Made by a program: the position numbers and the translations under genes
The notes under the pieces: model-generated
Databases searched by the model: none
The model's input: only the letters and a program-made list of their open reading frames with translations
Told to the model about the DNA's origin: nothing
Assembly (NCBI RefSeq): GCF_964212655.1
Contig: NZ_OZ156465.1
Span: forward strand, 2,790,001-2,854,000
Origin: Candidatus Thiodiazotropha sp. LNASS1
Lineage (GTDB): Bacteria; Pseudomonadota; Gammaproteobacteria; Chromatiales; Chromatiaceae
Length of the DNA: 64,000 nucleotides
Direction of reading: 5' to 3'
Shown: in pieces, positions 43,420 through 53,127 of the stretch
Layout of the letters: each line of letters begins with the position of its first letter
Numbering within the stretch: position 1 is the stretch's first letter

Positions 43420-44252
43420 AGAAAGTCCTTGGCGCGATGCTGAAGACGCATGAACAGGGCTCCGATCAGAAGAGTCAGGAGCAAACTTGCTATGGCCAAT
43501 ACTGCCAGATCTGCAACAGGCCACTGGTTTTCCAGAATCACGGCACGGTAGGACTGAACCAACCAGGTGATCGGATTGGCTTCAATGACTGATCGATATT
43601 CCTCAGGGACCATCTCCAATGGATAGATGATCGGCGTGGTGAAAAATAGCGCGGTCAACAACATGGGTAACAATTGACCCAGATCCTTGATAACCACGGA
43701 CAGGAGCGCCACCAAAGGCGCCAGCGCGAAAGTCAGCAACAGTCTCAAGGCCACCAGCAAAGGCAGCAACACCAACGTAACCCCCGGGACATATCCCATC
43801 AACCAGGCAGCAACAATCAAAATCAAAAGACCGGTCACCTCCTGTACCAGGGTTCCCATCGTCGCCACGGCAGGAAAGACCGCTGGTGGCATTTGAGTTT
43901 TAAGCAGCAGATCACGGTTTTCCATCAAGCTGCCACTAGCCCGCAGCAAGCCATCCTGAAACGCGCTGAAGGGTATCAGGGCCGCAAACAGATAGAGGGC
44001 AAAATCGCCGGTGTCTCCACCGGGCCGAAAACTGACCTTGAGTATTCCCGAGAAGACAAAGCTGTATACAAGCAACAGAAACAGTGGCTGTGCCAATAGC
44101 CAAAGTGGGCCCAGCAAGGTGCCTTTCAGCCTCAGCAGGGTATCGCGTCGCACCATCAAGATCAGACTCTGACGATGGCGAAAGAGATCTAGATAAAGCT
44201 TGAACAATCGTCTTAAACTTCCAGCAGGATGGGTTGGGAGTGCATCATACAA
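43416..44252 (-). CDS. wzm: Wzm-like ABC polysaccharide export permease
   Basis: An ABC-2 type permease of 278 residues: N-terminal amphipathic helix (RQSLILMVRRDTLLRLKGTLLGPLWLLAQP), six membrane helices, and the family motif LTALFFTTPIIYPLEMVP followed by NPITWLVQSYRAVIL. It pairs with the ATPase gene with a 4-base overlap. Together they would move undecaprenyl-linked polysaccharide to the periplasm. It begins the leftward group and is divergent from the Gtr-like operon. Confidence 0.93.
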   Translation of the reverse strand: MYDALPTHPAGSLRRLFKLYLDLFRHRQSLILMVRRDTLLRLKGTLLGPLWLLAQPLFLLLVYSFVFSGILKVSFRPGGDTGDFALYLFAALIPFSAFQDGLLRASGSLMENRDLLLKTQMPPAVFPAVATMGTLVQEVTGLLILIVAAWLMGYVPGVTLVLLPLLVALRLLLTFALAPLVALLSVVIKDLGQLLPMLLTALFFTTPIIYPLEMVPEEYRSVIEANPITWLVQSYRAVILENQWPVADLAVLAIASLLLTLLIGALFMRLQHRAKDFL

Positions 44253-44399
44253 CAGTTGATTCTCAATGCCGAATCATATCGCCACGTGGTTCGCTTAACA
44301 GGTGACGTTCGTGATAACGTCTGTACCGAAGGAGCCACACCATCAGCCGTGACAAGGATGGGCTTCTACCCGGTCGAGATTGTACCCTACCATGATTTT

Positions 44400-46205
44400 A
44401 TGAGGGCAAAGTTGAGCGGACTTTTATCTATAGTGCGTCCACATGTGACGACGTCAATATCCATTCTGGTGCTGTTGGCGGTAACCTTTCTTGCCAATCA
44501 AAGTGCACTTTCCGCATTCTGGCGTTTCGACGACGGCTGGCTTCTCGATTACGCCAGTCGCTTTTCACCTTCAGACTACTTCCTCAATCCGGCAATCACA
44601 CGGGGTTATTCGTTAAACAACCTCACACCATTCAATCCTTTCATATATGACATGAACCTCTGGTTGCTCGGTGTTTCACCCCGGGGATTCTACGTCCAAC
44701 ACCTAGTGGTAATGGCCGGGTGTGCGATCACCACGTTTCTGTTGCTCCGCATCTGGCTCGCCCCACGCTTTGCACTCACAGGCGCCATACTGTTTCTGAT
44801 CGGGGCTCCGTCATTAATCGTTTCTCAACAACTGATGGTTGGCCACTATCTTGCCGGGCTCATGTTCAGCATCCTTTCAATACACGCCTATGTACGCAGT
44901 ATCGAGAGAGAGAGTTGGCGGCTTGCCCTGGCCGCACTGCTGTTCTATATGTTGGCCACCACCTGTAAAGAGATCTATGTTCCACTGCCGGTTACCTTGC
45001 TTTTCATACATAAAGGCACACCGGGCAGACGCATCATGCATGCAGCGCCAATGGTTGGCTGGATACTCTGCTATACCCTATGGCGGTATCTCGTACTGGG
45101 CAGCTTGATCGGCGGTTATGACGCCATGTCCCACGGATACACATGGCCGGAAAAGCTGTCGCAGCTTGTTGGAATCCCCCATCTACTGTTTGGCGGCGCG
45201 CCTCTGAACATCGCTGTGATGGTGGTGGTTGGCGTGTTGGTCAGTCACACACTGTACAAAAGAAGACTCAATCTGCCACTGACCACGGTAATTGCAGCTG
45301 CTGTTTTGCTGCCAATGGTTCCATTGCTTGAGTTTCCCGGGATCACACGACCGAATCGTCATCTATTTCTACCCTGGTGGCTGATTTCCGTCATTTGCAC
45401 GGTCGCTGTCGCCAACCTGCCTTCATCGAAATATCCCTATCGCATGGGCATCAGCCTGCTCTTGATAGTTGGGGTGGCCATTCATGCCCACCAGGTGCGA
45501 AGCAGTGCTCAACCCGGACTTCATGCCTTTGATACCAAATACCGCCTGTTCGCTTCGCAAGCACCCGATACGGTCTACTTTTCAGGCAATAAGGATGCCT
45601 ATCACCAGGAGACTGTATTAAACGGTATCAGGAATGCCCTCAACAGGGTACACGGCGCCAAGCTGCAGAGAGTTGGTATACTCACGAAAAGAGAGAACCT
45701 AACCAGGCTCAACAATAGAAAGTTTTCCATTGTGCAATATGATCAATCATGCAATTGCATACGAGAGATTGAAGACCCATTACCCGAAAATGGGAAATCC
45801 AAGCATAGTGGGCAGCCCGGGGTGCTTGAAGTGGCCCTCTCTCCACCCTATCCACCGCTGTTTGAATATGCCACTGGAGAAATCGAGCACATCAGCGTAG
45901 AGGGTAATAACCTAAATATCAAAGGTTGGACCGAACTAAGCAACGAAGATCTTGAACAGCAGTTCTTGATCGTCACGCCGGGCAGACCGGAACAGACACG
46001 GCTCACTTCAATCAAAACAGACACACAGAATAAACTCATGCAGAGGTATAGCTTCGATCTACGCTTGAGTTATCACGATGAGACAACGGCAGAATTTTCC
46101 CGGTCGAGGATCTGCCTGTTGACGAGATCCATGCTGACACCCGTTAGACTGATTCGCGATGCCAACAATCACGGCTGTAACGGATTTCTGAGTTCCAATC
46201 GATGA
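44400..46205 (+). CDS. GT-C-like membrane protein, probable glycosyltransferase of a Gtr-type operon
   Basis: About ten membrane helices follow MRAKLSGLLSIVRPHVTTS; the first loop FWRFDDGWLLDYASRFSPSDYF contains an acidic pair (DD) as in PMT-type GT-C enzymes. A soluble C-terminal region (about 390-600) follows. The exact start is uncertain: ATGs at 44358 and 44400 are both possible and no ribosome site is clear. Its last bases overlap the gtrA-like gene (ATGA). In Gtr systems GtrA and GtrB carry a lipid-linked sugar outward and a serotype-specific membrane transferase adds it to the glycan; this gene fits the third role. Confidence 0.8.
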   Translation: MRAKLSGLLSIVRPHVTTSISILVLLAVTFLANQSALSAFWRFDDGWLLDYASRFSPSDYFLNPAITRGYSLNNLTPFNPFIYDMNLWLLGVSPRGFYVQHLVVMAGCAITTFLLLRIWLAPRFALTGAILFLIGAPSLIVSQQLMVGHYLAGLMFSILSIHAYVRSIERESWRLALAALLFYMLATTCKEIYVPLPVTLLFIHKGTPGRRIMHAAPMVGWILCYTLWRYLVLGSLIGGYDAMSHGYTWPEKLSQLVGIPHLLFGGAPLNIAVMVVVGVLVSHTLYKRRLNLPLTTVIAAAVLLPMVPLLEFPGITRPNRHLFLPWWLISVICTVAVANLPSSKYPYRMGISLLLIVGVAIHAHQVRSSAQPGLHAFDTKYRLFASQAPDTVYFSGNKDAYHQETVLNGIRNALNRVHGAKLQRVGILTKRENLTRLNNRKFSIVQYDQSCNCIREIEDPLPENGKSKHSGQPGVLEVALSPPYPPLFEYATGEIEHISVEGNNLNIKGWTELSNEDLEQQFLIVTPGRPEQTRLTSIKTDTQNKLMQRYSFDLRLSYHDETTAEFSRSRICLLTRSMLTPVRLIRDANNHGCNGFLSSNR

Positions 46206-46618
46206 GTTACTCCTCCTTGCGAAGTCTCGTCGAAAAAGCTGTTTCTTTGCAGTTTTCACGCTACTTGTTGGTTGGCATCATTGCCTGGATCATTGATTTC
46301 ATGGTCTTCGTTTTGAGCCATGCCGCGATCGGCGTCGTTTGGGCGCAGACAGCGGCAAGAATCAGCGGCGCTGTTACCGCTTTTGCGGGCCATAAGGTAT
46401 TTGTTTACAACAACAGAGACTTTACTCGACGCCAGTTAGGCAAACAGGCATTCGGCTATCTGCTGCTTTGGGTGTTCTCATACTTGCTGAGTGTCGGTTG
46501 TATCATTCTGTTTACGGACAAACTGGGGCTCGATCCCATCCCGGCGAAACTGGTCACTGAAATTATCCTGGTCGGCATCAATTACATTACAATGAAGCGG
46601 CTGATTTTTCTTACATGA
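46202..46618 (+). CDS. gtrA: GtrA-family membrane protein
   Basis: Four-helix protein of 138 residues: FSRYLLVGIIAWIIDFMVFVLS, TAARISGAVTAFAGHKVFVYNNR, GYLLLWVFSYLLSVGCIILF and KLVTEIILVGINYITMKRLIF, the standard GtrA pattern. GtrA is thought to flip undecaprenyl-phosphate-linked sugar. It overlaps the preceding stop by four bases and lies 13 bases before the gtrB-like gene. Confidence 0.92.
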   Translation: MSYSSLRSLVEKAVSLQFSRYLLVGIIAWIIDFMVFVLSHAAIGVVWAQTAARISGAVTAFAGHKVFVYNNRDFTRRQLGKQAFGYLLLWVFSYLLSVGCIILFTDKLGLDPIPAKLVTEIILVGINYITMKRLIFLT

Positions 46619-46631
46619 GCCGGAGAGACCC

Positions 46632-47639
46632 ATGCTTATCTCACTGATTGTTCCAATCCACAATGAGCAGGCCGGACTAGCGCGTTTCTGGCAGGCTGTC
46701 TCGGCATCGTTGAAACAATCCGGCTATACGTTTGAAGTGGTCATGGTGGATGACGGATCCACGGATGACTCTTGGCAGTTGATCTCTGAATTGACCACTG
46801 CAGACCAATCATCGTTCGATGTTACGGCAATTCGCTTAAGTCGAAATTTCGGTAAGGAGGCCGCTATTCTGGCCGGCCTACGCCGGGCTGGCGGCAACGC
46901 CGCCATCGTCATTGACGCCGACCTGCAACACCCACCGAAACTGATACCAAAAATGTTGGAATTGTGGGACAAGGGGAAAATCCCGATTGTGGAGGGCGTG
47001 AAACACAAACGCCAGCATGAGTCATCCCTAAAACGCGTCGGGGCCACCCTTTATTACCGTGTATTCAAGCTATCGAGCGGACTTGATATGCGGGGTGCCA
47101 GCGATTTCAAGTTGCTCGATCGGCGTGTCATTGACCACTATATCAATCTGCCGGAAACCGCTCGTTATTTCCGTGGCCTGACTGCATGGATGGGATTCGA
47201 TTCCGCCGCCATCGAGTTTGAACCGCCAAACAGAGAGGCGGGGATGAGCGGATGGAGTATCCGTAACCTGTTGGCGCTGGCCAGAACGACCATTATCAGC
47301 TTTTCGTCACTGCCGCTCAGAATCGTCACATGGCTTGGATTGATTGGACTGATCTTCAGTCTGGGTTTGACCATCCAGACCCTGTGGTACAAATGGATGG
47401 GGTACGCCGAAGCGGGATTTCCAACCGTCATTCTGCTGATTCTCGGCATGGGTAGTATGATTCTCTTCGGTCTTGGTTTAATCGGAGAATATATCGGAGA
47501 AATATATCGTGAAGTGAAAAGAAGGCCTTCATATATCGTGTCCGATATACACTCGACCTCTGACCGCGGCGGAAATCCCGGTAACGAGCAGCCAACCGAT
47601 ACTGAGCTGGCCTCATTGCACAGTGATGATTACGAATAA
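46632..47639 (+). CDS. gtrB: GtrB-like undecaprenyl-phosphate glycosyltransferase
   Basis: GT2 domain with ISLIVPIHNEQAGLARFW, VMVDDGSTDDSW, AIRLSRNFGKEAAILAGL, VIDADLQHPPKLI (the DAD site), RGASDFKLLDRRVID and MSGWSIRNLLALARTTIISFSSLPLR, then two membrane helices. This is the GtrB pattern, which loads glucose or another hexose on undecaprenyl phosphate. A hydrophilic tail of about 35 residues is longer than usual. It closes the three-gene plus-strand operon. Confidence 0.92.
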   Translation: MLISLIVPIHNEQAGLARFWQAVSASLKQSGYTFEVVMVDDGSTDDSWQLISELTTADQSSFDVTAIRLSRNFGKEAAILAGLRRAGGNAAIVIDADLQHPPKLIPKMLELWDKGKIPIVEGVKHKRQHESSLKRVGATLYYRVFKLSSGLDMRGASDFKLLDRRVIDHYINLPETARYFRGLTAWMGFDSAAIEFEPPNREAGMSGWSIRNLLALARTTIISFSSLPLRIVTWLGLIGLIFSLGLTIQTLWYKWMGYAEAGFPTVILLILGMGSMILFGLGLIGEYIGEIYREVKRRPSYIVSDIHSTSDRGGNPGNEQPTDTELASLHSDDYE

Positions 47640-47747
47640 GCGTCACACATTGAACTTCATACGACGATACCGATCTCAGTCCTAGTTTTGATAAGATCAA
47701 AAAAACCGAATTGAACCATTTCATGACACTCAGGAAATATTGTAACG

Positions 47748-48446
47748 ATGAGACGTTTAAACATTACTTTATTGATTACAGTACTATGCTGTTCCTTGCC
47801 CCTCTTCGCCGGTGAACTTGCTTCCGATAAACAGCAGTACAGTTATACCGTTGGCGTTCAGATCGGCAAGATGCTACGAGCCCAGCAGACTGGCGAGCTT
47901 GATATTGAGACATTTATCCAAGCCATTGAAGACTCTCTGCATAACAGAAAATTGAAGCTCGACGCGAATCAGATGCGTGCCGCCATGAAAAAGCATTATG
48001 CAAACATGGAAGCGCAACGCACTAAATCCGCCACGGAAAACAGCGCCCAGGGCACCGCCTATCGTGAACAAAACGGTAAGCGCCAAAACGTCGTGACCCT
48101 GAAAAGCGGACTACAGTATGAGGTGATGGAAGCCGGCAACGGCGCATCACCACAGACCGGTGATGCGGTAGAGGTGCACTACCATGGCACCCTTATCGAC
48201 GGGTCGGTCTTCGATAGTTCCCGCCAACGGGGAAAACCGGCTAGATTCGGCCTGGACAATGTAGTACCCGGCTTCAGGGAGGCCCTGCTTCTGATGAAGC
48301 CCGGGGCGAAATGGAAAATTGTCATACCACCCGAATTGGCTTATGGTGAACGGGGGGCAGGCAAGAAAATCGGGCCCAACGAGACCATTATCTTCGAGCT
48401 TGAACTCATCAAGGTGGCGGCAAAGCCAAAATCCACTAAACAGTGA
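47748..48446 (+). CDS. Periplasmic FKBP-type peptidylprolyl isomerase (FkpA/Mip-like)
   Basis: Signal peptide MRRLNITLLITVLCCSLPLFA, then an N-terminal dimerisation region (SYTVGVQIGKMLRAQQTGELDIETFIQAIEDSL) as in Mip and FkpA, and an FKBP domain from about residue 128: VEVHYHGTLIDGSVFDSSRQRGKPARFGLDNVVPGFREAL, KWKIVIPPELAYGERGAGKKIGPNETIIFELELI. The active-site aromatics (Y, F, V, W) are kept. It helps fold outer-membrane or secreted proteins. Convergent with cyaA, 24 bp apart. Confidence 0.94.
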   Translation: MRRLNITLLITVLCCSLPLFAGELASDKQQYSYTVGVQIGKMLRAQQTGELDIETFIQAIEDSLHNRKLKLDANQMRAAMKKHYANMEAQRTKSATENSAQGTAYREQNGKRQNVVTLKSGLQYEVMEAGNGASPQTGDAVEVHYHGTLIDGSVFDSSRQRGKPARFGLDNVVPGFREALLLMKPGAKWKIVIPPELAYGERGAGKKIGPNETIIFELELIKVAAKPKSTKQ

Positions 48447-48470
48447 GGCGTTGTCGCAGGATTGACCCGC

Positions 48471-51290
48471 TTACTCCTGTTGTGAATTCAGACGCTCTTC
48501 CACGTATTTTTTCATATTCAGTAAATCTACTGTGGAGAGCGTCTGGATAGGCTTCATACCACTCAATCGAATGGATGTCAGATAGATGGGATATCGCTCG
48601 TCACTGTCGCGAATGCCGTGAATATATTCAAAGGTTGCGGCATAAAGATCAGCGCCATACTCCAGACGGGTAAACTCCTTGTCGCCACAAATCAGGGAAA
48701 CCGGTTCTCTCCTGGTCATACTGGAATCACCGATCATGGTTAGCTCCAGATAGTCATCACCATCCACCAAGGGTACACGCCGCTGTTCAGTGTAATACTG
48801 CCCATCCCTGTCAATGGAGAGTTGATGAAATTCCGGCTCAAGCAACAGATCGCTTGGCGTATCCAGAACAAGATTACGCAGCTGCTGCAGGCTGTTGAGG
48901 AAACGACGCTGCTGTCGCATGAGAAATCGGGGACTGTCTACCGCAATAGTCTGCTGAAACAGGGCTCCCTGCTCATCAAGGACATAGATTTCAGCATGCT
49001 TTTTCTGGATTCTGAAGAAGAGTTGTATAACATCCGGTTTATTTAACTTATAGAGTACCGGATAGGGACTGTTTACGAGTATCTCAGGATCGAATTCAAG
49101 AGCACGGTAGGTCTGTTGCGGCAGTTCCAACTCGTCGATCAGACTCTCGAATGACTCCAGGCTTTGCCAGACAAATTCTGACTCAGCCTGCTTCTGTACG
49201 ATAAAAAAGGCCCTTCCCATACGGAACACATAGCGACCATTATCGAATTCATCACCGCTGAATCGATGAATCACGTGATTGAACAATTCTGTAACTCTCA
49301 ATGCGATCTGGCCACCCCTTACGCCCGAATAGCTGTAGGCGCGTATCAGAGAGCGCGGCAGGTCCCGTTCAGGCTGCAGATTGAGGATATAACAGAGCAC
49401 ATCCATCAATCCCTCAGCCCCCTCGTGACGCGATACCTGCAGCTCCCCCCAGCTGGTCTGGTGTATCTTTTCCAGGTTCATTACCAGATTGGTGCGCGAC
49501 GAAGCAAAACTCAGTGGATCGTGGCGCTCACTGGTTAGTTGCATTCCCTCCCTGGTCAGATGCTCCATCGGATCAACGCCGATATTGATAAACAGCGCAC
49601 TCAAGACAATCGATGCCGGTTTGGCGAGAGTCGCCATACCCGCAGATGGGGGCATGTATTGGGGAAAGAGGCGGCTGACGCTCCTCTGCAGTGAGAGCAA
49701 CTCATCACGTGGCAGTGCAGACTCACCCGCATCGTAGGTAATAAGGGTGACATTTCCCCAAACCTGATTGACGTGGCTCCACAACAGGATCTCGATCAGA
49801 TTATTTGAGATCTTTATGGGCCGATGTTCGATTGCCTCTCCCGCTTCCAGTTTACCGCGATATAACATCCATGCCGGCTCCCCATCCCTTGTCGGGCGAT
49901 AGTGGAGTGAAAGATTCTCCTCGGTGAGATTTTTCGAGATACCCGGATTGATATGATCGATCTTCCCCGGCCGATGATCGAGCGCAGTATAGAGCTTACG
50001 CCCCAACAGATTGAGCTCATGGGGGTCGATGTGGCTCTCCTGGGCATACTTACGGACGAAATCGGTCAACAATCTGTAGCTGCGCGTCAGTACTCCGACC
50101 AGTGCATTGCGTTCCTTGATGACCCTGTCTATCTTCCAATCTGACCGGGTATCCATCATCTGTAATTGTGTCTGCCCCCAGCCCCACTGTCGAGTCAGTG
50201 TCAACATGGACCGTAAACGCCAATTATCGCTATTCCGGGAACGGCTCAGCCGTTCGCCAACCTTGAAGTAGAAGCAACGGCGCGCAAGCTCCAGACGATC
50301 GAGATCTTTGTTCTGCTTCAGATAGGCCTCGACCTGCTGATAGAGCAGAATATAGGAATCCAGTTTGTCGATATCCTTTTCACCGTCGTAAATCGCCCGT
50401 TTCGCCTGCTGCGCCAACCAGGGCGGCGAGGGATATTGGCGGCTGTAGGCCTCCATAAGAAAGATCTTCAGGATCGATTTATAGGGTGAATCAATGCCTT
50501 TATAGAGTTGCCATAGGGCTGCACCGAAGAATTCACCGGCTTGCACATGATCAAGTCCACCCAGGTCAAAGATCTCGGCTGACTTGACAAAGCGATTGGT
50601 GAGCAGATAGTCGGCAAATGCCTGATAGTCATCCTCTTTATCGGGTGGAACCAGCCACCATAAAGGATATCGTCCTGCGAGCAGCACCGCGCTGCGATAA
50701 AACTCTTCCAACAACAGGTTATGCTGGGTAGTCCCCGTGCTCTCATGGGATAGTTTGGATTTCTCCCCCTGCCGGAATCGCTCGGGATCGATGAGAAAGA
50801 TATGCAGTTCCAAATCCAGCTCCGCAGCACTCTTCTCTATCTGGGCTGCCTTTTGCTGCAGTTGCTTACGCTGCTTTTCATTCAAGGCCGGGTCAAAGCA
50901 GAGCCATAGGTCGAAATCGCTACCCGATGATTGACCGATCGTACCAGTACTACCCATCAGATAGAGACCATGGATGTGATACACACGCTGGGCACGCTTC
51001 TTAAACTCGAAACTGCGGCTCAGTTTGTTTGCCGCTTCCAGGGCCTTTCTGGAGGGACTGTAATCTGAGATGCCGGTGGGCGTTTCGCTGCTGACGAATC
51101 CGGGCAGCATAGGATGATTGATATGCAGCAGCAGTGGCAGAAGGTGCATAAACTCCTGCTGGCTTTTCCGCAGCTCAACCAGGATTCGCCGCAGGCGTTC
51201 ACGATGCAATCGCATGAAGCGTTGGCGGACGGCATTCAGCTCCTTTCTGCTGATTCCCTCATCGAAGCTGATACGTTGCGATTCGGGCAT
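48471..51290 (-). CDS. cyaA: Class I adenylate cyclase
   Basis: The 939-residue protein matches the enterobacterial-type class I enzyme. The N-terminal catalytic half carries YLMGSTGTIGQSSGSDFDLWLCFD (GST 113-115; SDFDLW 124-129), the nucleotidyltransferase palm with its metal-binding aspartates. The HESTGTTQHNLLLEEFYRSAVLLAGRYPLWWLVPP segment is also typical. The C-terminal half is regulatory. It makes cAMP for CRP control. crp is not in the window. Length is slightly above the 850 aa of E. coli. Confidence 0.96.
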   Translation of the reverse strand: MPESQRISFDEGISRKELNAVRQRFMRLHRERLRRILVELRKSQQEFMHLLPLLLHINHPMLPGFVSSETPTGISDYSPSRKALEAANKLSRSFEFKKRAQRVYHIHGLYLMGSTGTIGQSSGSDFDLWLCFDPALNEKQRKQLQQKAAQIEKSAAELDLELHIFLIDPERFRQGEKSKLSHESTGTTQHNLLLEEFYRSAVLLAGRYPLWWLVPPDKEDDYQAFADYLLTNRFVKSAEIFDLGGLDHVQAGEFFGAALWQLYKGIDSPYKSILKIFLMEAYSRQYPSPPWLAQQAKRAIYDGEKDIDKLDSYILLYQQVEAYLKQNKDLDRLELARRCFYFKVGERLSRSRNSDNWRLRSMLTLTRQWGWGQTQLQMMDTRSDWKIDRVIKERNALVGVLTRSYRLLTDFVRKYAQESHIDPHELNLLGRKLYTALDHRPGKIDHINPGISKNLTEENLSLHYRPTRDGEPAWMLYRGKLEAGEAIEHRPIKISNNLIEILLWSHVNQVWGNVTLITYDAGESALPRDELLSLQRSVSRLFPQYMPPSAGMATLAKPASIVLSALFINIGVDPMEHLTREGMQLTSERHDPLSFASSRTNLVMNLEKIHQTSWGELQVSRHEGAEGLMDVLCYILNLQPERDLPRSLIRAYSYSGVRGGQIALRVTELFNHVIHRFSGDEFDNGRYVFRMGRAFFIVQKQAESEFVWQSLESFESLIDELELPQQTYRALEFDPEILVNSPYPVLYKLNKPDVIQLFFRIQKKHAEIYVLDEQGALFQQTIAVDSPRFLMRQQRRFLNSLQQLRNLVLDTPSDLLLEPEFHQLSIDRDGQYYTEQRRVPLVDGDDYLELTMIGDSSMTRREPVSLICGDKEFTRLEYGADLYAATFEYIHGIRDSDERYPIYLTSIRLSGMKPIQTLSTVDLLNMKKYVEERLNSQQE

Positions 51291-51499
51291 ACGCGTTACT
51301 ACCGATAATGAGAAAGCTGGAGGATGTCACAGCAGAGTTTGCACATAGAGGTCATTGTTTTCTCCAGGTCCTCTTCTGCAGCGCATATACCACCGGATAA
51401 CAGGCGAAATTTGCTGCGCAGGTCCGCCAATCACCCGTTAAAGTGTCCGGCAACACCAGTGAGATGACACCTGTAGGATACTGCTCCTTTTTTCGCAGC

Positions 51500-52303
51500 C
51501 TAGGCTTCGATCGACTCGATCGTCCGGGTAATCAGCCGCTGTGAATCATCACCTTTAGACCATTCCGACACACCGATCCTCAACTCGGGAACAGGATTCT
51601 CCCCAAGATCAGGCAAAGCGCCTCCACGGCACTCGTTGGCGATCTGTTGCAGCAGATTCTCACCATCCTCTATGGCGGTCTCAGGCATCACGAGAAGAAA
51701 CAGCTGATCTTCATAGCGGCCGATAACGTCTGCCCAGCGTAGGCGCTCACGCAGATACTGGGTCAATACCAGAATAGAAGTATCCGGTAATGCCTCCCCA
51801 TCCTGGTCGGGATGGCTCAATCGCATTGCACCCAGAGTCAGTAAATTTCCGTAACGTCTGCTGCGGGTTACCTGCGCACTTATTGCCTGAATCGTGGCGC
51901 GTCGATTGGCCATACCGGTAAGTTCATCGGTAATCGTGAGATCCTGCACCTGCCTGCGCAATTGATCGGTCTCACGTTGCGCCAGGATCAACTGGCTAAT
52001 ATCCTGATAGAAATGCAATCTTAATTGGGCATTCTCGCCATCCACGACCTCACGCACTTCGCGCTGCAGCCATCGTTCGCCTTCACCATTGAGTGAAAGG
52101 TGCAACATATCGGTCTCATCAAACAGGGCATGCAGACTTTCAGGCAGTGTATTCTTGTCTTTGCCGATAAGCTCATCACCGGACAGATCGAGCATCGCTT
52201 CCAATGCAGGATTCATCCATCGAATACAGACTTCACTGTCTATAGCCAGCATACCAGTAGGACAGACATCAAAAAGTTCTCGGTTAAAACTGATTTCGGC
52301 CAT
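51500..52303 (-). CDS. PAS domain protein with degenerate GGDEF domain
   Basis: Residues 1-110 form a PAS domain (FDVCPTGMLAIDSEVCIRWMNPALEAMLDLSGDELIGK). A short coiled linker leads to a GGDEF fold beginning DLTITDELTGMANRRATIQAI, which is the normal entry motif. The active-site loop reads GRYEDQLFLLVMPET (RYEDQ at 196-200) instead of GGDEF, and the metal-binding DxDxFK strand reads RLSHPDQDG. It therefore should not make c-di-GMP and may sense or bind GTP. No receiver or membrane segment. It is separated from cyaA by about 200 bp. Confidence 0.88.
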   Translation of the reverse strand: MAEISFNRELFDVCPTGMLAIDSEVCIRWMNPALEAMLDLSGDELIGKDKNTLPESLHALFDETDMLHLSLNGEGERWLQREVREVVDGENAQLRLHFYQDISQLILAQRETDQLRRQVQDLTITDELTGMANRRATIQAISAQVTRSRRYGNLLTLGAMRLSHPDQDGEALPDTSILVLTQYLRERLRWADVIGRYEDQLFLLVMPETAIEDGENLLQQIANECRGGALPDLGENPVPELRIGVSEWSKGDDSQRLITRTIESIEA

Positions 52304-52562
52304 TATTCGATTCTCTCTCTATCATCCTGATGCGCAGCCTCGCAGGCTCGCACGAGTTTCAATACAGGTTCACAGACTCAACAATGTTGAACCTCAGAAT
52401 GATTGAGCGGCTGACGAGAGTAATTCTTTAATTCTTCACATCCGCAGCTGCCGTGCCGGCCTGATATGCCCATTGATAGAGAAAATCAGATTAACTATCT
52501 GTAAATTCTTTATTTTTTCTAACCCCTGCCAACCTGGGCAACACAGCGAGCGCTTTGCGATA

Positions 52563-53033
52563 TCAGTTATAGACAGCCGTAATTCGCCACTGCAGACCCT
52601 GCAGGCTGAGGTGGGCGTGTACCGGGTTGTCATCCAGGTCGCCGATGCGTAACAACAGCCTGTCGGGACCATCAAAAAATGCATAGGTCATGCGATCCAG
52701 AATACCGCCTTGCTCAGATTTTCGATTGTGCGATCGCAATTGAGTAACAACCCACTGGTTGTCGACCATGTGCTCAACCGCATCGGCGCCCATGCGCTGA
52801 ATGCCGTTTTGTAACCAGTCGATAAAGCTATTCGAGACCTCCCCGATGGTGCTTTGCACATTCTTGTTGAGTTTGCGTTTGATCTGCTCCCTAATTGAGG
52901 CCAGATCGATCATCTCACTGAGCGTCTGCTGATCATTTGTCTGGAGGGCCTGATCCAGGCGATAGACCGCGGTATAGGGCCAGATCAGGAATGCGAGGGT
53001 GATCAGAAATAGTAGTGCAAAGAAGCCTTTCAT
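52563..53033 (-). CDS. DUF2939 protein with N-terminal membrane anchor
   Basis: ATG at 53033 gives MKGFFALLFLITLAFLIWPYTAVYRLDQALQTNDQQTLSEMIDLASIREQIKRKL, the DUF2939 hallmark: one membrane helix, then YRLxxAxxxxDxxxLxxxVDxxxVR. The remaining part is a small soluble domain ending LSLQGLQWRITAVYN. It probably faces the periplasm. Function of the family is unknown. A leftward terminator of the RRM gene lies just upstream. Confidence 0.85.
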   Translation of the reverse strand: MKGFFALLFLITLAFLIWPYTAVYRLDQALQTNDQQTLSEMIDLASIREQIKRKLNKNVQSTIGEVSNSFIDWLQNGIQRMGADAVEHMVDNQWVVTQLRSHNRKSEQGGILDRMTYAFFDGPDRLLLRIGDLDDNPVHAHLSLQGLQWRITAVYN

Positions 53034-53083
53034 ATCGCGAATAGGTCTCTGTCCTGTTATTACAGGCAATCCTGTTGTTACTC

Positions 53084-53115
53084 AAAAAATCGGGGATTGC
53101 TCTGCATGCAATCCC
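53084..53115 (-). terminator. Intrinsic terminator of the RRM protein gene
   Basis: On the minus strand GGGATTGC-N7-GCAATCCC (perfect 8-bp stem, 53115 to 53093) is followed by CGA and six Ts (53089 to 53084). It lies 13 bp past the stop codon of the RRM gene. Confidence 0.9.
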
Positions 53116-53127
53116 TATCTCTTCTTA

